64,000 nt of DNA from [Pseudopropionibacterium] massiliense (GTDB taxonomy: Bacteria; Actinomycetota; Actinomycetes; Propionibacteriales; Propionibacteriaceae): assembly GCF_900607225.1 (NCBI RefSeq), contig NZ_LR027842.1, forward strand, positions 116,443-180,442, in the 5' to 3' direction. Below the pieces are notes generated by a model. It worked only from the letters and a program-made list of their open reading frames with translations, had not been told where the DNA came from and made no database searches. Positions within the stretch are counted from its first letter, which is position 1. Each line of letters starts with the position of its first letter. Positions 1 through 8,605 of this stretch are shown here, piece by piece. The translations under genes and the position numbers were made by a program.

Positions 1-315
1 GTGCTCGGCGTCGTGGTGGACGCGCGATGTGGGTCGGCGACCTTCGGGTCCCACGTCTCGCTGCTGCTCGACGACCACGACTTCGTCGCGGTGTGGATTC
101 CCGCCGGATGTCTCAGTGGATTCCAGGTGCTGCGCGGCCCGGCGGACGTGCAGTACCGCATCGATCGGCCCCACGACCCGGCCGAGGACGTCGCGGTGCG
201 ATACGACGACCCGGACCTCGGGATCGCGTGGCGTCCCGGGGAGCCGGTGGTGAGCGAACGCGACCTCGGGGCGGGTTCCTGGGCGGACCTGGTGGCCCGG
301 CTCCGCGGATCCTGA
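1..315 (+). CDS. rmlC: dTDP-4-dehydrorhamnose 3,5-epimerase-like protein, 3' part only
   Basis: The frame is open at the window edge and stops at 315, so only the C-terminal ~104 codons are present and the true start lies upstream. The visible part carries the late RmlC signature: a YRIDRPHDPAEDVAVRYDDP stretch, then DLGIAW and PVVSERD, which form the C-terminal part of the cupin barrel in RmlC proteins. RmlC makes dTDP-4-keto-L-rhamnose for cell-wall rhamnose. It converges on the sugar operon that follows on the other strand, fitting a surface-polysaccharide locus. A related epimerase of another deoxysugar pathway cannot be excluded. Confidence 0.75.
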   Translation: MLGVVVDARCGSATFGSHVSLLLDDHDFVAVWIPAGCLSGFQVLRGPADVQYRIDRPHDPAEDVAVRYDDPDLGIAWRPGEPVVSERDLGAGSWADLVARLRGS

Positions 316-326
316 GAGTCGCGGCC

Positions 327-1346
327 TCATGTCGCGGCCCGGAGCCCGGCGTCGATCCGGGAGGACTCCTGTAGTTCCCGGATCCGGGCGAGCCGGACGA
401 ACCGGTGGGTGAACAGGTCCTCGGTCATGCCGTGGTCGCGGTAGGCGGCCACCAGCTCGCGGGCCCCGTCGGCGATGCTGCGGCGCATGTTCGCGCCCGG
501 CAGCAGGCGGCGCAGCCGGGAGAAGTCCACCCGGTAGGAGCGCGGATCGTTGCCGGCCTCGCCGGTGATCCGCACCGCCGCTCCCGTCTCGGCGGCGACG
601 ATCTCCGCGATCTCCGCGACGGTGACGTTGTTGGTCTCGGTGCCGACGTTGATCTTCTCGCCCCGCACGTCGTCGGCGGGCGCAGCCAGCGCGGCCGCGA
701 ACACCTCGGCGATGTCGGCGGCGTGCACGAGCGGCCGCCACGGGGTGCCGTCGGAGAGCACCAGCACCTCCCCCGACAGCAGCGCGTACCCGACGAGGTT
801 GTTGAGCACGATGTCGGCGCGCAGCCGCGGGGAGAAACCGAAGGCGGTGGCGTTGCGCAGCGAGACGGTGCAGAAGTCCGCGTCGGTGAGCTCGTCGAGA
901 TCCGACTCGACCCGCCCCTTGCTGATCGCGTACGGGGTGCCCGGCGCCGGGTCGGCGCCCCCCGCGACGAGCCCGTCGCCCGCCGCGCCGTAGACGCTGC
1001 ACGTCGAGGAGTACAGGAACCGGCCCACGCCCGCCTGTTTCGCGAGCCGCGCCAGCCGCACCGAGGCCGCGTGGTTGATGTCGTAGGTGATCTCGGGGGC
1101 GAGATGACCGAGGGGATCGTTCGACAACGCGGCGAGGTGGACGACCGCGTCGAACCCCTCCAGGTCGGCGGCGGTCACGTCCCGCAGGTCGAGTCGCATG
1201 CCGGGCGGGTCGGTGGGGGCGGGGCCGAGCACGCAGTCGGCGAACCAGCCGACGTCGAGGCCGGTGACCTCGTGGCCCGCGGCCCGCAGCACCGGGGCCA
1301 TGACGGTGCCGAGGTAGCCCTGGTGGCCGGTGAGCAGGACCTTCAT
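327..1346 (-). CDS. NAD-dependent epimerase/dehydratase (extended SDR)
   Basis: A 339-residue extended SDR enzyme that probably modifies a nucleotide sugar. Visible features are the N-terminal Rossmann motif TGHQGYLG (residues 6-13), the catalytic serine region YSSTCSVYG (about 112-120) and the YxxxK pair Y139/K143 in YAISK. The ATG at 1346 is chosen because it overlaps the stop of the deacetylase gene upstream (ATGA) and places the Rossmann motif at the N terminus. It is the last gene of a six-gene minus-strand operon. The exact substrate is not readable from sequence; dTDP- or CDP-hexose is likely from the neighbours. Confidence 0.85.
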   Translation of the reverse strand: MKVLLTGHQGYLGTVMAPVLRAAGHEVTGLDVGWFADCVLGPAPTDPPGMRLDLRDVTAADLEGFDAVVHLAALSNDPLGHLAPEITYDINHAASVRLARLAKQAGVGRFLYSSTCSVYGAAGDGLVAGGADPAPGTPYAISKGRVESDLDELTDADFCTVSLRNATAFGFSPRLRADIVLNNLVGYALLSGEVLVLSDGTPWRPLVHAADIAEVFAAALAAPADDVRGEKINVGTETNNVTVAEIAEIVAAETGAAVRITGEAGNDPRSYRVDFSRLRRLLPGANMRRSIADGARELVAAYRDHGMTEDLFTHRFVRLARIRELQESSRIDAGLRAAT

Positions 1347-1990
1347 GCGTGAACTCCGATCTTGATCGTGGTGGTGGGCACGACGAACGCCTCGGCGTAC
1401 CGGTGGTTGCACTGGATGCCGCGCAGTCTCATGAGCGCGGTGAACGCCTCCGCGTCGAACCAGGGATGCCCCTCGGCCTGGCTCGGGTAGCGGCGGGTGA
1501 TGATGTCGGCCTTGAGGCGCACCACGTCCTCGGGCACGGGCACGAACGTGGCCGGGGTGGGCAGGTCGGACTCGTACTTCGCGATCTCGTAGCCCCACAC
1601 CGGCTGGCGGCGGAAGGTCTGGGCCAGCAGTTCGGCGACGAGCCGGTGGTCCTGGTGGGCGTCGCCCGGCTGGGGGCCGATCACCAGGTCCGGTTCCCCC
1701 GCCTCGCGCAGCGCCACGACGGCCCGTTTCGCCTCGCCCCAGTGGGCAGGGAGCCGGTTGTCGGGAAAACCGGAGATGTTCACGTCGAGATTCGTGCCGG
1801 CGCACAGCTCCGCCAGGGCGGCCCGTTCCTCGTCCTCGCGGACGGTTCCCGCGCCGGTGAGGATCAGTGCCGTCACCCGCATCCCGGGGTTGGATTCGCA
1901 CAGCATGCGCACCGTGGCGCCCGCGCCGATCGCGATGTCGTCGCAGTGCGCCCCCGCCAGCACCAGGTGGCGTACCGGTTCGAGGATCAT
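1343..1990 (-). CDS. PIG-L (LmbE) family deacetylase
   Basis: A 215-residue PIG-L/LmbE-fold protein. Family members are zinc enzymes that hydrolyse N-acetyl groups from GlcNAc-type sugars or their conjugates. The first zinc motif AHCDD (residues 14-18; the usual form is AHPDD) is followed by GAGAT, and the second motif HQDH lies at 112-115. Its start overlaps the stop of the nucleotidyltransferase gene and its stop overlaps the start of the epimerase gene, both by 4 bp, so it is translationally coupled. The Pro-to-Cys change in the first motif is unusual but leaves the metal ligands in place. It probably acts on an amino sugar of the glycan made by this operon. Confidence 0.82.
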   Translation of the reverse strand: MILEPVRHLVLAGAHCDDIAIGAGATVRMLCESNPGMRVTALILTGAGTVREDEERAALAELCAGTNLDVNISGFPDNRLPAHWGEAKRAVVALREAGEPDLVIGPQPGDAHQDHRLVAELLAQTFRRQPVWGYEIAKYESDLPTPATFVPVPEDVVRLKADIITRRYPSQAEGHPWFDAEAFTALMRLRGIQCNHRYAEAFVVPTTTIKIGVHA

Positions 1991-2727
1991 GGCACCGTCA
2001 CCACGCCGCGACGACCCCAGGGCACGTTTCCGGAGGCGTACATCGCGTCCAGCAGGGCGCGTTCCTTGAAGGTGTCGGCGGGCAGCCAGAACCCGTCGTG
2101 CCGGTAGGCGAGCAGTTGTCGGGTCGGCAGGAGCGCCTCGAAGGCGACGTCCAGGTTGCGCCCGACGCCGAGATGGTCGAAGAACGGTTGGCGAAGGATC
2201 AGGTAGCCGCCGTTCTCGCGGATCGGCAGCTCCTCCAGGCGGTGGAACCCGGAGACGGTGTCGTCCTCGCGGATGTTGATCACGTGGAACGATGCGTGTG
2301 GGCGCACCGACAGCATCATCGCCGCGGCCGTCGGGGACGCCTTCATCCTGTCGACCATGTCGTCGAGGGAGACGTCGGTGAGCACGTCGGAGTAGTTCGC
2401 GAAGAACATCTCCTCGCCGGCGACGAGGGGGCGGGCCAGTCTCAGGCGTTCCCCGACCGGGGTTTCCGGGCCGGTGTCGAGGTATTCGACGTGCCAGTGC
2501 CGGGCCCGCGGATGGTTCGCGACCACGCTCGCCACCGCCTCCCGGATCTGGTCGGCGGCGTGACCGAGGCACAGCACGAAGTCCGTGTGACCGTAGGCGG
2601 CGTAGTGGCTCATCACGTGAACCACGAGCGGAAGGTCACCGACGAGCTGGAGGGGCTTGGGTAGCCCTTCGCCGCTCCATCCGAGCATGCGCATGCCGTG
2701 ACCGCCACAGAAGAGTACGACTTTCAT
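1987..2727 (-). CDS. sugar-phosphate nucleotidyltransferase (glucose-1-phosphate cytidylyltransferase-like)
   Basis: A 246-residue NTP_transferase-fold protein that would activate a hexose-1-phosphate to an NDP-sugar. The N terminus MKVVLFCGGHGMRM matches the nucleotide-binding loop, here GGHGMR rather than GGxGTR, and LPKP at about 22-25 gives the conserved Lys. The spacing and the FANYSDVLTD and GFHRLEELP segments resemble the RfbF cytidylyltransferases more than RmlA. The neighbouring C-methyltransferase also fits CDP- or dTDP-deoxysugar chemistry. It is coupled by 4-bp overlaps on both sides. Confidence 0.75.
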   Translation of the reverse strand: MKVVLFCGGHGMRMLGWSGEGLPKPLQLVGDLPLVVHVMSHYAAYGHTDFVLCLGHAADQIREAVASVVANHPRARHWHVEYLDTGPETPVGERLRLARPLVAGEEMFFANYSDVLTDVSLDDMVDRMKASPTAAAMMLSVRPHASFHVINIREDDTVSGFHRLEELPIRENGGYLILRQPFFDHLGVGRNLDVAFEALLPTRQLLAYRHDGFWLPADTFKERALLDAMYASGNVPWGRRGVVTVP

Positions 2728-3968
2728 TGTTGCCCCAGGGTTTCGACTTCAAGTTCGGGTAGTGGCCACACGAGCCTGGTTCCGGGCCTCAGGGTGGCCG
2801 CGAGCTGGGCGGTGATCTCGTCGCGGAGGTTCCACGGCAGCACGAGCACGTCGTCGGGGCAGTCCTCGACGAGATGCTCCGGCGACACCACCGGGATGCG
2901 GGTGCCGGGGGTGTAGCGGCCGTGTTTGAAGATGTTGCGATCCGCGGCGTAGGCCAGCAGATCGGGGCGGATGCCGCAGTAGTTGAGGAGGGTGTTGCCC
3001 TTGCCGGGCGCACCGTATGCCACCACCCGTCGACCTGCCCGCCGGGCCTCGATCAGGAACGCGACGAGGTCGTCGCGGATCCCTGCGACCCGTTCCGCGA
3101 GGCCGAGGTAGGCCTCGGGGGTGTCGAGCCCGGCGGCCCTCTCCACTGCCTCGACCTCCGCCACCCGCGGATGTTCGGCGACATCCGTTTCCTCGGGGAC
3201 CGCCCACAGCCGGATCGATCCGCCGTGCGTGGGCAGCAGCTCCACGTCGACGAGTCTCAGTCCGCCTGCTGCGAGCCCGTGTCGGGCGGCGAGCACCGTC
3301 CAGTACTGGAAGTGTTCATGATAGACGGTGTCGAACTGTGCCGCGGTGATCAGCGACAGCGCGTGGTGGACCTCGATGGAGATCCGTCCGGTGTCGGCGA
3401 CCAGGCCCCGCAGCCCAGTGGCGAAACCGGTGATGTCGGGGATGTGGGCGAAGACGTTGTTGGCGACGACCAGATCGGCCGGGCCGTGTTCGGCGCGAAC
3501 CCGTGTCGCGAGTTCCTCGTCGAGGAAGGCCCGCAGCATGGGGATGCCCTTGGCGCGGGCCGCTTCGCTGCAGTTGAGGCTCGGTTCGATGCCGAGGCAG
3601 CTGATGCCGCGGTTCACGACGTGCTGGAGCAGGTAGCCGTCGTTGGCGGCTACCTCGACGATGAAACCGTCCGGGTCGAGGCCGAGGGCATCCACGGTCC
3701 GGTCGACGAATCGCCGGGCGTGTTCGACCCACGAGGTGGAGTAGGAGGAGTGGTAGGCGTAGTCGCCGCCGAAGGTGTCCTCCGGGGTGATCAGGGCCGG
3801 GATCTGCAGCAGCAGGCAGTCGGGGCACAGCCTCAGGTGCAGCGGGTAGGTCGCCTCGGGCTGGTCGAGTTGCTCCTCGGACAGGAAGGACTCGCACGGT
3901 GGGCTGGCTCCGAGGTCGAGCACGGAGATGAGGTCGCTGTTGCCGCACAGGCGGCAGGTGATGCTCAC
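2724..3968 (-). CDS. class I SAM-dependent C-methyltransferase of deoxysugar type
   Basis: A 414-residue protein with the three-part layout of sugar C-methyltransferases such as TylC3/NovU. It has an N-terminal zinc ribbon (C5, C8, C48, C51), a central SAM-binding domain with VEVAANDGYLL (about 104-114), and a C-terminal nucleotide-binding-like domain with VVAYGAPGKGNTLLNY. These enzymes methylate C3 of a 4-keto deoxy sugar to give branched sugars. The GTG at 3968 is chosen because it overlaps the upstream glycosyltransferase stop (GTGA) and starts right before the zinc ribbon. The sugar made here is probably a branched deoxyhexose of a surface glycan. Confidence 0.83.
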   Translation of the reverse strand: MSITCRLCGNSDLISVLDLGASPPCESFLSEEQLDQPEATYPLHLRLCPDCLLLQIPALITPEDTFGGDYAYHSSYSTSWVEHARRFVDRTVDALGLDPDGFIVEVAANDGYLLQHVVNRGISCLGIEPSLNCSEAARAKGIPMLRAFLDEELATRVRAEHGPADLVVANNVFAHIPDITGFATGLRGLVADTGRISIEVHHALSLITAAQFDTVYHEHFQYWTVLAARHGLAAGGLRLVDVELLPTHGGSIRLWAVPEETDVAEHPRVAEVEAVERAAGLDTPEAYLGLAERVAGIRDDLVAFLIEARRAGRRVVAYGAPGKGNTLLNYCGIRPDLLAYAADRNIFKHGRYTPGTRIPVVSPEHLVEDCPDDVLVLPWNLRDEITAQLAATLRPGTRLVWPLPELEVETLGQQ

Positions 3969-4999
3969 CGGGGGGTTCCTTCCTGCTTGCGTCGGTTCCG
4001 TCGAATGGCGAAGTGCCCGACGACGTAGCCGATACCGGTCATCGCGAACGCGGATGCGATCGCGAACGCTCCCCCCAGGCCGCGCCCGCGCGTGCGGGGG
4101 GCCGACAGCAGTTCCCGCAGGAAACCACGCGGCAGGATGTGCGTGGCGTAGGACATCTCCGTGGACAGCGACGCCTGACGTGAGGTGCGTTCGCTCACGG
4201 CGGACTTCGAGATGCCCTCGGCGTAGGAGCGGCGCCACAGGTAGCTCCACGTGAGACGGTCGGGGCTGACGTGGTGGCGCACCCGGCTGCGCGGTTCGAA
4301 GAGGATCCCGGCGTCGGGGTGGTGGCGGGTCGCCCGGATGCACAGCTCGGTTTCCTCGCAGCCGTACGGCACGCGACCCACGCGGCCGAGGTCCTCACCG
4401 AACAATCCGGCGGTGTCGAACACGCTGGTCCGGAACGCCATGTTGCAGCCCATGACGTTGCGCACCGGGGCGAGGGTGGTGGGTTGCCCCTCGTAGGTGC
4501 AGCCGACCACCCAGTCCAGTTCGCCCCGGCCGCTGCGGGCGGCGGGCAGCGAGACGGGCCGGGTGGCGTCGTCGGGCCAGCGGGGCGTGGCGGCGCCACC
4601 AGTGATGAGCACCTCCTGATCCCTGAAGGGAAACAGGAGGTGCTCGAGCCAACCGGCTTCGGGGGTCGCGTCGTCGTCGAGAAAAACGATCACCTCTGTG
4701 TCGACGAGTCCGATCGCCGTGTTCCGACCCCCGGACAGCCCCCGCCTGCGAGTGTTCGCGACGACGTCCACCAGGGGGCCCGAGAGCTCACCCGCCTTGG
4801 TCAGGAGGTCGTCGTTGTGGTCGACGACCACGAGCACCCGGCCGGCGCGGCCGGAGGCCTCGAGCTGCCGGGCGGCCTCCAGCACTCCGTCGTGCAGGTC
4901 CGTCCAGCGGTCCAGTGTGTAGGCGCAGACGACAACGGTGACGCTTTCCAGGTCGTGGACGTTGTCGCCCGCCGGTGATTCGGATGGGTCCTCAGACAT
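3965..4999 (-). CDS. family 2 glycosyltransferase with C-terminal membrane segment
   Basis: A 344-residue GT-A enzyme. The strand VTVVVCAYTLDR (about 20-31), SGGRNTAIG (89-97) and the DXD-type metal site FLDDDA (107-112) identify GT2. A GCEETELCIR segment corresponds to the catalytic ED region. The C terminus has one hydrophobic segment (about 305-328) followed by a basic tail, so the enzyme probably sits at the inner membrane face. The ATG at 4999 overlaps the preceding gene by 8 bp. It would transfer the sugar produced by the neighbouring enzymes onto a lipid- or wall-linked glycan. Confidence 0.83.
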   Translation of the reverse strand: MSEDPSESPAGDNVHDLESVTVVVCAYTLDRWTDLHDGVLEAARQLEASGRAGRVLVVVDHNDDLLTKAGELSGPLVDVVANTRRRGLSGGRNTAIGLVDTEVIVFLDDDATPEAGWLEHLLFPFRDQEVLITGGAATPRWPDDATRPVSLPAARSGRGELDWVVGCTYEGQPTTLAPVRNVMGCNMAFRTSVFDTAGLFGEDLGRVGRVPYGCEETELCIRATRHHPDAGILFEPRSRVRHHVSPDRLTWSYLWRRSYAEGISKSAVSERTSRQASLSTEMSYATHILPRGFLRELLSAPRTRGRGLGGAFAIASAFAMTGIGYVVGHFAIRRNRRKQEGTPR

Positions 5000-5816
5000 T
5001 CAGGTGATCCCACTCACGTGAGCGCAGACGGCAGGTGGGCAGGTGGTGGCGTGCCGGGGCGGCGACCAGCCGGGTGCGCTTGGCGCGGCCGTTGCGGGCC
5101 GTCTCGGTGGCGATGGTGCGCAGCACCCGCTGCCCGTCGGCGAAGGTGCGCAGGTTGCTCTCACCGTGGATGCGGCTCAGTTCGAAACTGGGCACCTCGG
5201 TGACCGCCAGGCCGGCCTGCGCGGCGCGGACCGTGATGAGGGTCTCGATCTCGAACCCGTCGCCCCAGATGCGGCCGCCGTCGTCGGGTTGGGGTAGGTC
5301 GGGGTCGGGTAGTTTCAGCGCAGGGACGATGTCCCGCCAGAAGGCGTTGTAGCCGTAGCACAGGTCGGTGAACTTCGTGCCCAGGCTGAGGTTGCTCAAC
5401 ACGTTCAAGCCCCAGTTGCCGGCCGAGCGCAGCCGGGTCAGGTCCACGGAGCCCCCGCCCGTCATGTATCGCGATCCCTTCGCGAAGTCCGCGCCCTCGA
5501 CGAGCGCGTCGACGAACGCGGGGATCTCGCACGGGTCGGCCGAGCCGTCGGCGTCGAGGGTGACGACGATGTCGCCCGTGGCGGCGTACATCCCGCAGAC
5601 CAGGGCGTTGCCCTTGCCGGTGCGGGTCTGGTTGATGACCTGGAGGTTGGACAGGTGGCGGCGTGCGACCTCGACCGTGCCGTCGTCCGACCCCGCGTCC
5701 ACCAGAACCACCTCGTGGACATCCGGCATGTCGGGGAGTAACACCTCCAGGTTCTTGGCCTCATCCTTGGTCGGGATGACGACGGACACGCGTGGGCTGT
5801 GTGGTCGGGTGTGCAT
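4992..5816 (-). CDS. DPM1/GtrB-like family 2 glycosyltransferase
   Basis: A 274-residue GT2 protein, first gene of the operon. SVVIPTKDEAKNLE (11-24), VLVDAGSDDGT (38-48), GKGNAL (67-72) and the metal motif LDADGSADP (87-95) are those of polyprenyl-phosphate mannose/glucose synthases. No membrane helices follow, so it is the soluble DPM1 type. The ATG at 5816 is preceded by an AAGGGGG ribosome-binding site 6 bases upstream; the longer open frame upstream lacks coding character. It probably makes polyprenyl-phosphate sugar or transfers an early sugar of the glycan. Confidence 0.85.
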   Translation of the reverse strand: MHTRPHSPRVSVVIPTKDEAKNLEVLLPDMPDVHEVVLVDAGSDDGTVEVARRHLSNLQVINQTRTGKGNALVCGMYAATGDIVVTLDADGSADPCEIPAFVDALVEGADFAKGSRYMTGGGSVDLTRLRSAGNWGLNVLSNLSLGTKFTDLCYGYNAFWRDIVPALKLPDPDLPQPDDGGRIWGDGFEIETLITVRAAQAGLAVTEVPSFELSRIHGESNLRTFADGQRVLRTIATETARNGRAKRTRLVAAPARHHLPTCRLRSREWDHLNV

Positions 5817-6200
5817 GTGATACCCCCTTGCCTCGATATCAAGAAGTGCGCAGTTCTGTTGAACGGATGGCCCGTGTTTGCAGCCTGGGTGGTGGCTATG
5901 TGGCACGAAGCCATGAGCAAGAACTGCGCATTGCTGATGATCATATGCCGATTTTCCGGTCTCGGGGCTCATTGGGGAACTCTCGGTGTGTCCGAAGGTG
6001 GCCGAACGATTGTCACAAGCACTTTCGCCGGTTTCGTGCCGTTCGTTTCCGGGCGTGTCGGAAGTTGAACGTGAAATAATCCAATGGTTGAGGGCGGGAT
6101 CCGGAGAGATGTTTGCGTAATGAAATGACTGAAAGTCTGACAAAGGATCGATTTTTGCAGCGGCTTTCCGGATAGGTGATTGACCCGGTGCGGATGCGAA
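5817..6200. other. AT-richer gap upstream of the glycan operon
   Basis: No credible gene was found. The stretch is clearly less GC-rich than its surroundings and lies directly before the minus-strand glycan operon, so it probably holds that operon's promoter and leader. No single promoter or structured RNA could be assigned by eye. Confidence 0.4.
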
Positions 6201-6215
6201 GGGGATGCCCTCCGA

Positions 6216-6452
6216 AACTGGTTGAGCCGGGCCGCGACGAACGAGCGGCCCGTGTCGAAACCGCAGTTCCGATGCCGGTTGCGCTTGCCTTGTGGTCATC
6301 TGCTTGCGCTGTAGCGCTGGCGTTCGACGGTCGGGCTGGCCTTTCTGTCGGGAAGGTTGGCAGATGACGGGAGGGCTGGCGTTGGGCGCGGGGACGAAGC
6401 TGGTTGAGCCGGGCTGCGAGGAACGAGCGGCCCGAGTCGAAACCACCTGGAG
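6216..6452. repeat. cluster of dispersed repeats (REP-1 twice, plus one family-4 copy)
   Basis: Two copies of the REP-1 unit (starting CTGGTTGAGCCGGGC and ending CGTGTCGAAACC or CGAGTCGAAACC) lie at about 6218-6269 and 6400-6452. Between them, at about 6286-6370, is a copy of the sequence containing GCTTGCGCTGTAGCGCTGG, which recurs twice at the right end of the window. No gene lies here. Confidence 0.75.
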
Positions 6453-6483
6453 GGTGGGCACCCAGTCCCGGGCGTCCGTCGCC

Positions 6484-6783
6484 TCAGTCGTTCGGTGGTT
6501 CGTAGGACAGGCCCGGTATTTCGAGGCGCCTGCTTCCACCCTCTGGCTCCGGGACACGCAGCACCCGCCAGGCCTCTCCCTCCAGGACGTCGAGACCTGC
6601 GGGGGTCCAGCTGGCGTAGCTCTCCACCCCGGGGACGCGGGGCCGCACGGAGATGAAGGCGCGTTCCAGGGTGCCGTCGGGGTGGGAGATCCGGATCAGT
6701 CCCGAGACGTCGGCGGTGGCGATGAGATCCTTTGTGGGATGCCATGCGACCCCGGTCGCCCGGTCTGTGTGGCCGGGGCATAA
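6484..6783 (-). pseudogene. WD40-repeat protein, C-terminal fragment
   Basis: The minus frame encodes a WD40 blade (GVAWHPTKDLIATADVSG) and a conserved tail ending before a stop at 6484. It has no start codon or ribosome-binding site that makes sense, and the frame loses its identity just upstream of 6783. The same protein tail is encoded at 8357-8605, with near-identical stretches such as ADVSGLIRISHPDGTLER. Both are therefore 3' ends of a larger WD40 gene, perhaps a STAND NTPase or kinase with a beta-propeller. Confidence 0.7.
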
Positions 6784-6828
6784 AGTCGTTCTAGAGCCCA
6801 GACAGCCACCCACCGCCTTTCCCGACTA

Positions 6829-6870
6829 GAGATTTTGCTGGCCGGTGCGCCGTCTGTGCATAAGCCTCCT
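6829..6870. repeat. right-end remnant of an IS-derived MITE
   Basis: The sequence ending CTGTGCATAAGCCTCC matches the right ends of the complete elements at 11883-12025 and 23669-23820, including the preceding GCTGGCCGGTGC segment. The left part is missing. Confidence 0.65.
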
Positions 6871-6901
6871 TGAGTGCCGAAGTCCCCCGCGCCGGGTACC
6901 C

Positions 6902-7095
6902 AGAGGCTTATGCACAGCCGCACCGAAGCTGGTTGAGCCGGACCGCGACGAAGGAGCAGTCCGTGTCGAAACCACCCCGTGGGTGTCTGAGGAATCCGGG
7001 GTTCGAGTGTGCTTCTCGGCTGCCGGGTGGTTTCGACACAGCCGTTCGTTGGCGCTCACGAGCTGGCTCAACCAGCATCTTGTGAATAAGCCTCT
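6902..7095. repeat. MITE-like element, about 194 bp, with IS ends
   Basis: It begins GAGGCTTATGCACAG and ends CTTGTGAATAAGCCTC, terminal inverted repeats matching the ends of the IS at 9938-10728. Inside are two REP-1 units facing each other. An inverted copy of nearly the same element lies at 9717-9910. Confidence 0.75.
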
Positions 7096-7126
7096 AGGTA
7101 AATATCCACAAGAGCTTAAAGTGTGG

Positions 7127-7567
7127 TTAGCGGTTTTCTTGCTCGAGAAGCTGGGCCGTTGATGTGTAGGTTGCCGCCCAGTGTGAGCCAGTCGCAATAC
7201 ATCGGGCCAGCGGCAGCAGGCTTGTCACCACGTCGACATGGCCGGTAAGATTGTAATGAATGCCGTATCCGTGGGATGAGTCGTTCCCCTCGAGGTAGGC
7301 AGTGAGCTTCACCCAGTTTCCGCCATGAAGTCTGACCAGCCCTTCACCAAGGAAGGCCTCGTAGAGTGTTTTCACATGGTTAACTTCGCTTTCCGATAGC
7401 TGTACATACGCTTGCTCGGCTGCCAGAAGTGAGGCTTCTGACCACGGGGATTTCAGATCGATACCCATGATTTCATCCTTGCGGGTATCGAAAAGATCAC
7501 GAAATCTGACAACCGTTGGATCATCCGGTTGCAGTATGACGAAATCAACGTCGTTGATCTCCGTCAT
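7127..7567 (-). CDS. hypothetical cytosolic protein, partner of the small secreted protein
   Basis: A 146-residue soluble acidic protein of no recognised family, without signal peptide or membrane segment. Its ATG immediately follows the stop of the secreted-protein gene (7568), so the two form a bicistron. Base composition is clearly lower in GC than the core genes, and the pair is bracketed by MITE copies at 6902-7095 and 7984-8132, suggesting horizontal gain. The arrangement of secreted peptide first, small cytosolic protein second is like bacteriocin or toxin and immunity pairs. That role is inferred from layout only. Confidence 0.6.
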   Translation of the reverse strand: MTEINDVDFVILQPDDPTVVRFRDLFDTRKDEIMGIDLKSPWSEASLLAAEQAYVQLSESEVNHVKTLYEAFLGEGLVRLHGGNWVKLTAYLEGNDSSHGYGIHYNLTGHVDVVTSLLPLARCIATGSHWAATYTSTAQLLEQENR

Positions 7568-7873
7568 TCACCAGCCCTGCCCTTTAGGGATGAGAACCCA
7601 GACCTTACCGGCCTTGATGCACTTGAGATCACTTTTGTTGGGCATCAGGCGACGCACATTCTCACAGCCGGCCTTGGTCATGAGGATTCTGAGGACGAGG
7701 TGCCAGACTGCCGGCTCTGCTTTTTGGTTGTTTTGAGTTTCCGTCAGCGTGGAGATGGCAGCGTCTTCGCTAGCTGTCTGAGCGCTTGCTGGTGCCGACT
7801 GAAGCCCTGCTCCCACCAAAAGTCCAAGTGTCGCGAGACCTGCGATGAGGCGTTTTTTGATTGAAATTGACAC
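7568..7873 (-). CDS. small secreted protein, unknown function
   Basis: A 101-residue protein with a clear Sec signal: basic start MSISIKKR, a hydrophobic core of about residues 9-25, and an ASAQ cleavage site near residue 32. The mature part is about 70 residues, has two cysteines (in AGCENV and LKCIKA), and ends in a basic, aromatic tail. Sequence does not match a family I recognise. It is followed without a gap by the gene at 7127-7567. It could be a secreted bacteriocin-like peptide or an exported small effector. Confidence 0.62.
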   Translation of the reverse strand: MSISIKKRLIAGLATLGLLVGAGLQSAPASAQTASEDAAISTLTETQNNQKAEPAVWHLVLRILMTKAGCENVRRLMPNKSDLKCIKAGKVWVLIPKGQGW

Positions 7874-7983
7874 GATCGCGCTTTCCGTTTTCTTGAATCG
7901 ATTGCTTCTTGCCCTTAGCGTAACATTTCCACCCTCGAGGTAAATATACCAATAGTAGGCGATGGCAGGGTAACTTTTGATAA

Positions 7984-8132
7984 GGAGGCTGGTTCACAGG
8001 GGGCACCGGCCAGCGCAATCCTCTGGTGGTCGTGTCCTGGGAATTGCGGTGGGCTCTGATGGTTTCGACACGGACTGCTCCTTCGTCGCGGTCCGGCTCA
8101 ACCAGCTTCGGAGAGGCTGTGAACAAGCCTCC
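7984..8132. repeat. MITE-like element, about 149 bp
   Basis: It starts GGAGGCTGGTTCACAG and ends CTGTGAACAAGCCTCC. Its interior is the reverse complement of the elements at 11883-12025 and 23669-23820, including one REP-1 unit and the segment around GCACCGGCCAGCGCAATCC. It lies just upstream of the secreted-protein bicistron. Confidence 0.75.
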
Positions 8133-8356
8133 ACCTGCCATGGGGTGGGTTCACAAAGTCGTGGAACGCAATGGCATCGCAACCAGCCTCAAGGGGACGA
8201 TACAGCCGGCTCATACAGCCTGGAGGGCCTGGGGGGTGTCACACCCTGTCCCAAGGTCCACGCCCACCGGGGCCTGTGGCCGACCCGGCGGGCAAGGCCG
8301 CCTACCGGCGTCCCGACGGGGTGGCGGTGGTGCCGCTGGCTCTCCTTGGTCCGTAG
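8133..8356. other. gap without a recognisable gene
   Basis: Short open frames exist on the plus strand but have no ribosome-binding site and no recognisable product. The stretch before the stop at 8354-8356 reads like the tail of a lost gene, but it could not be identified. Confidence 0.35.
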
Positions 8357-8605
8357 CTACTTTCCGTCTTCCGGGTTCGGGACGCGTAGAACCCGCCAGG
8401 CCTCTCCTTCCAGGACGTCGAGGCCTGCGGGGGTCCAGCTGGCGTGGCTCTCCACTCCGGGGATGCGGGGTCGCACGGAGATGAGGGCGCGTTCCAGGGT
8501 GCCGTCGGGGTGGGAGATCCGGATCAGTCCCGAGACGTCGGCGGTGGCGACGAGAGCGCCGTCAGGGCTCCAGGCGACCCCTGTAACGCGATGGTTGTTT
8601 TGCCC
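8357..8605 (-). pseudogene. WD40-repeat protein, second C-terminal fragment
   Basis: The minus frame encodes GVAWSPDGALVATADVSG followed by the same tail as at 6484-6783, differing at scattered positions. Upstream it runs directly into the remains of an ABC exporter at about 8605, so the two remnants were joined by a deletion. The blade sequence ends normally at a stop at 8357. Confidence 0.7.
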
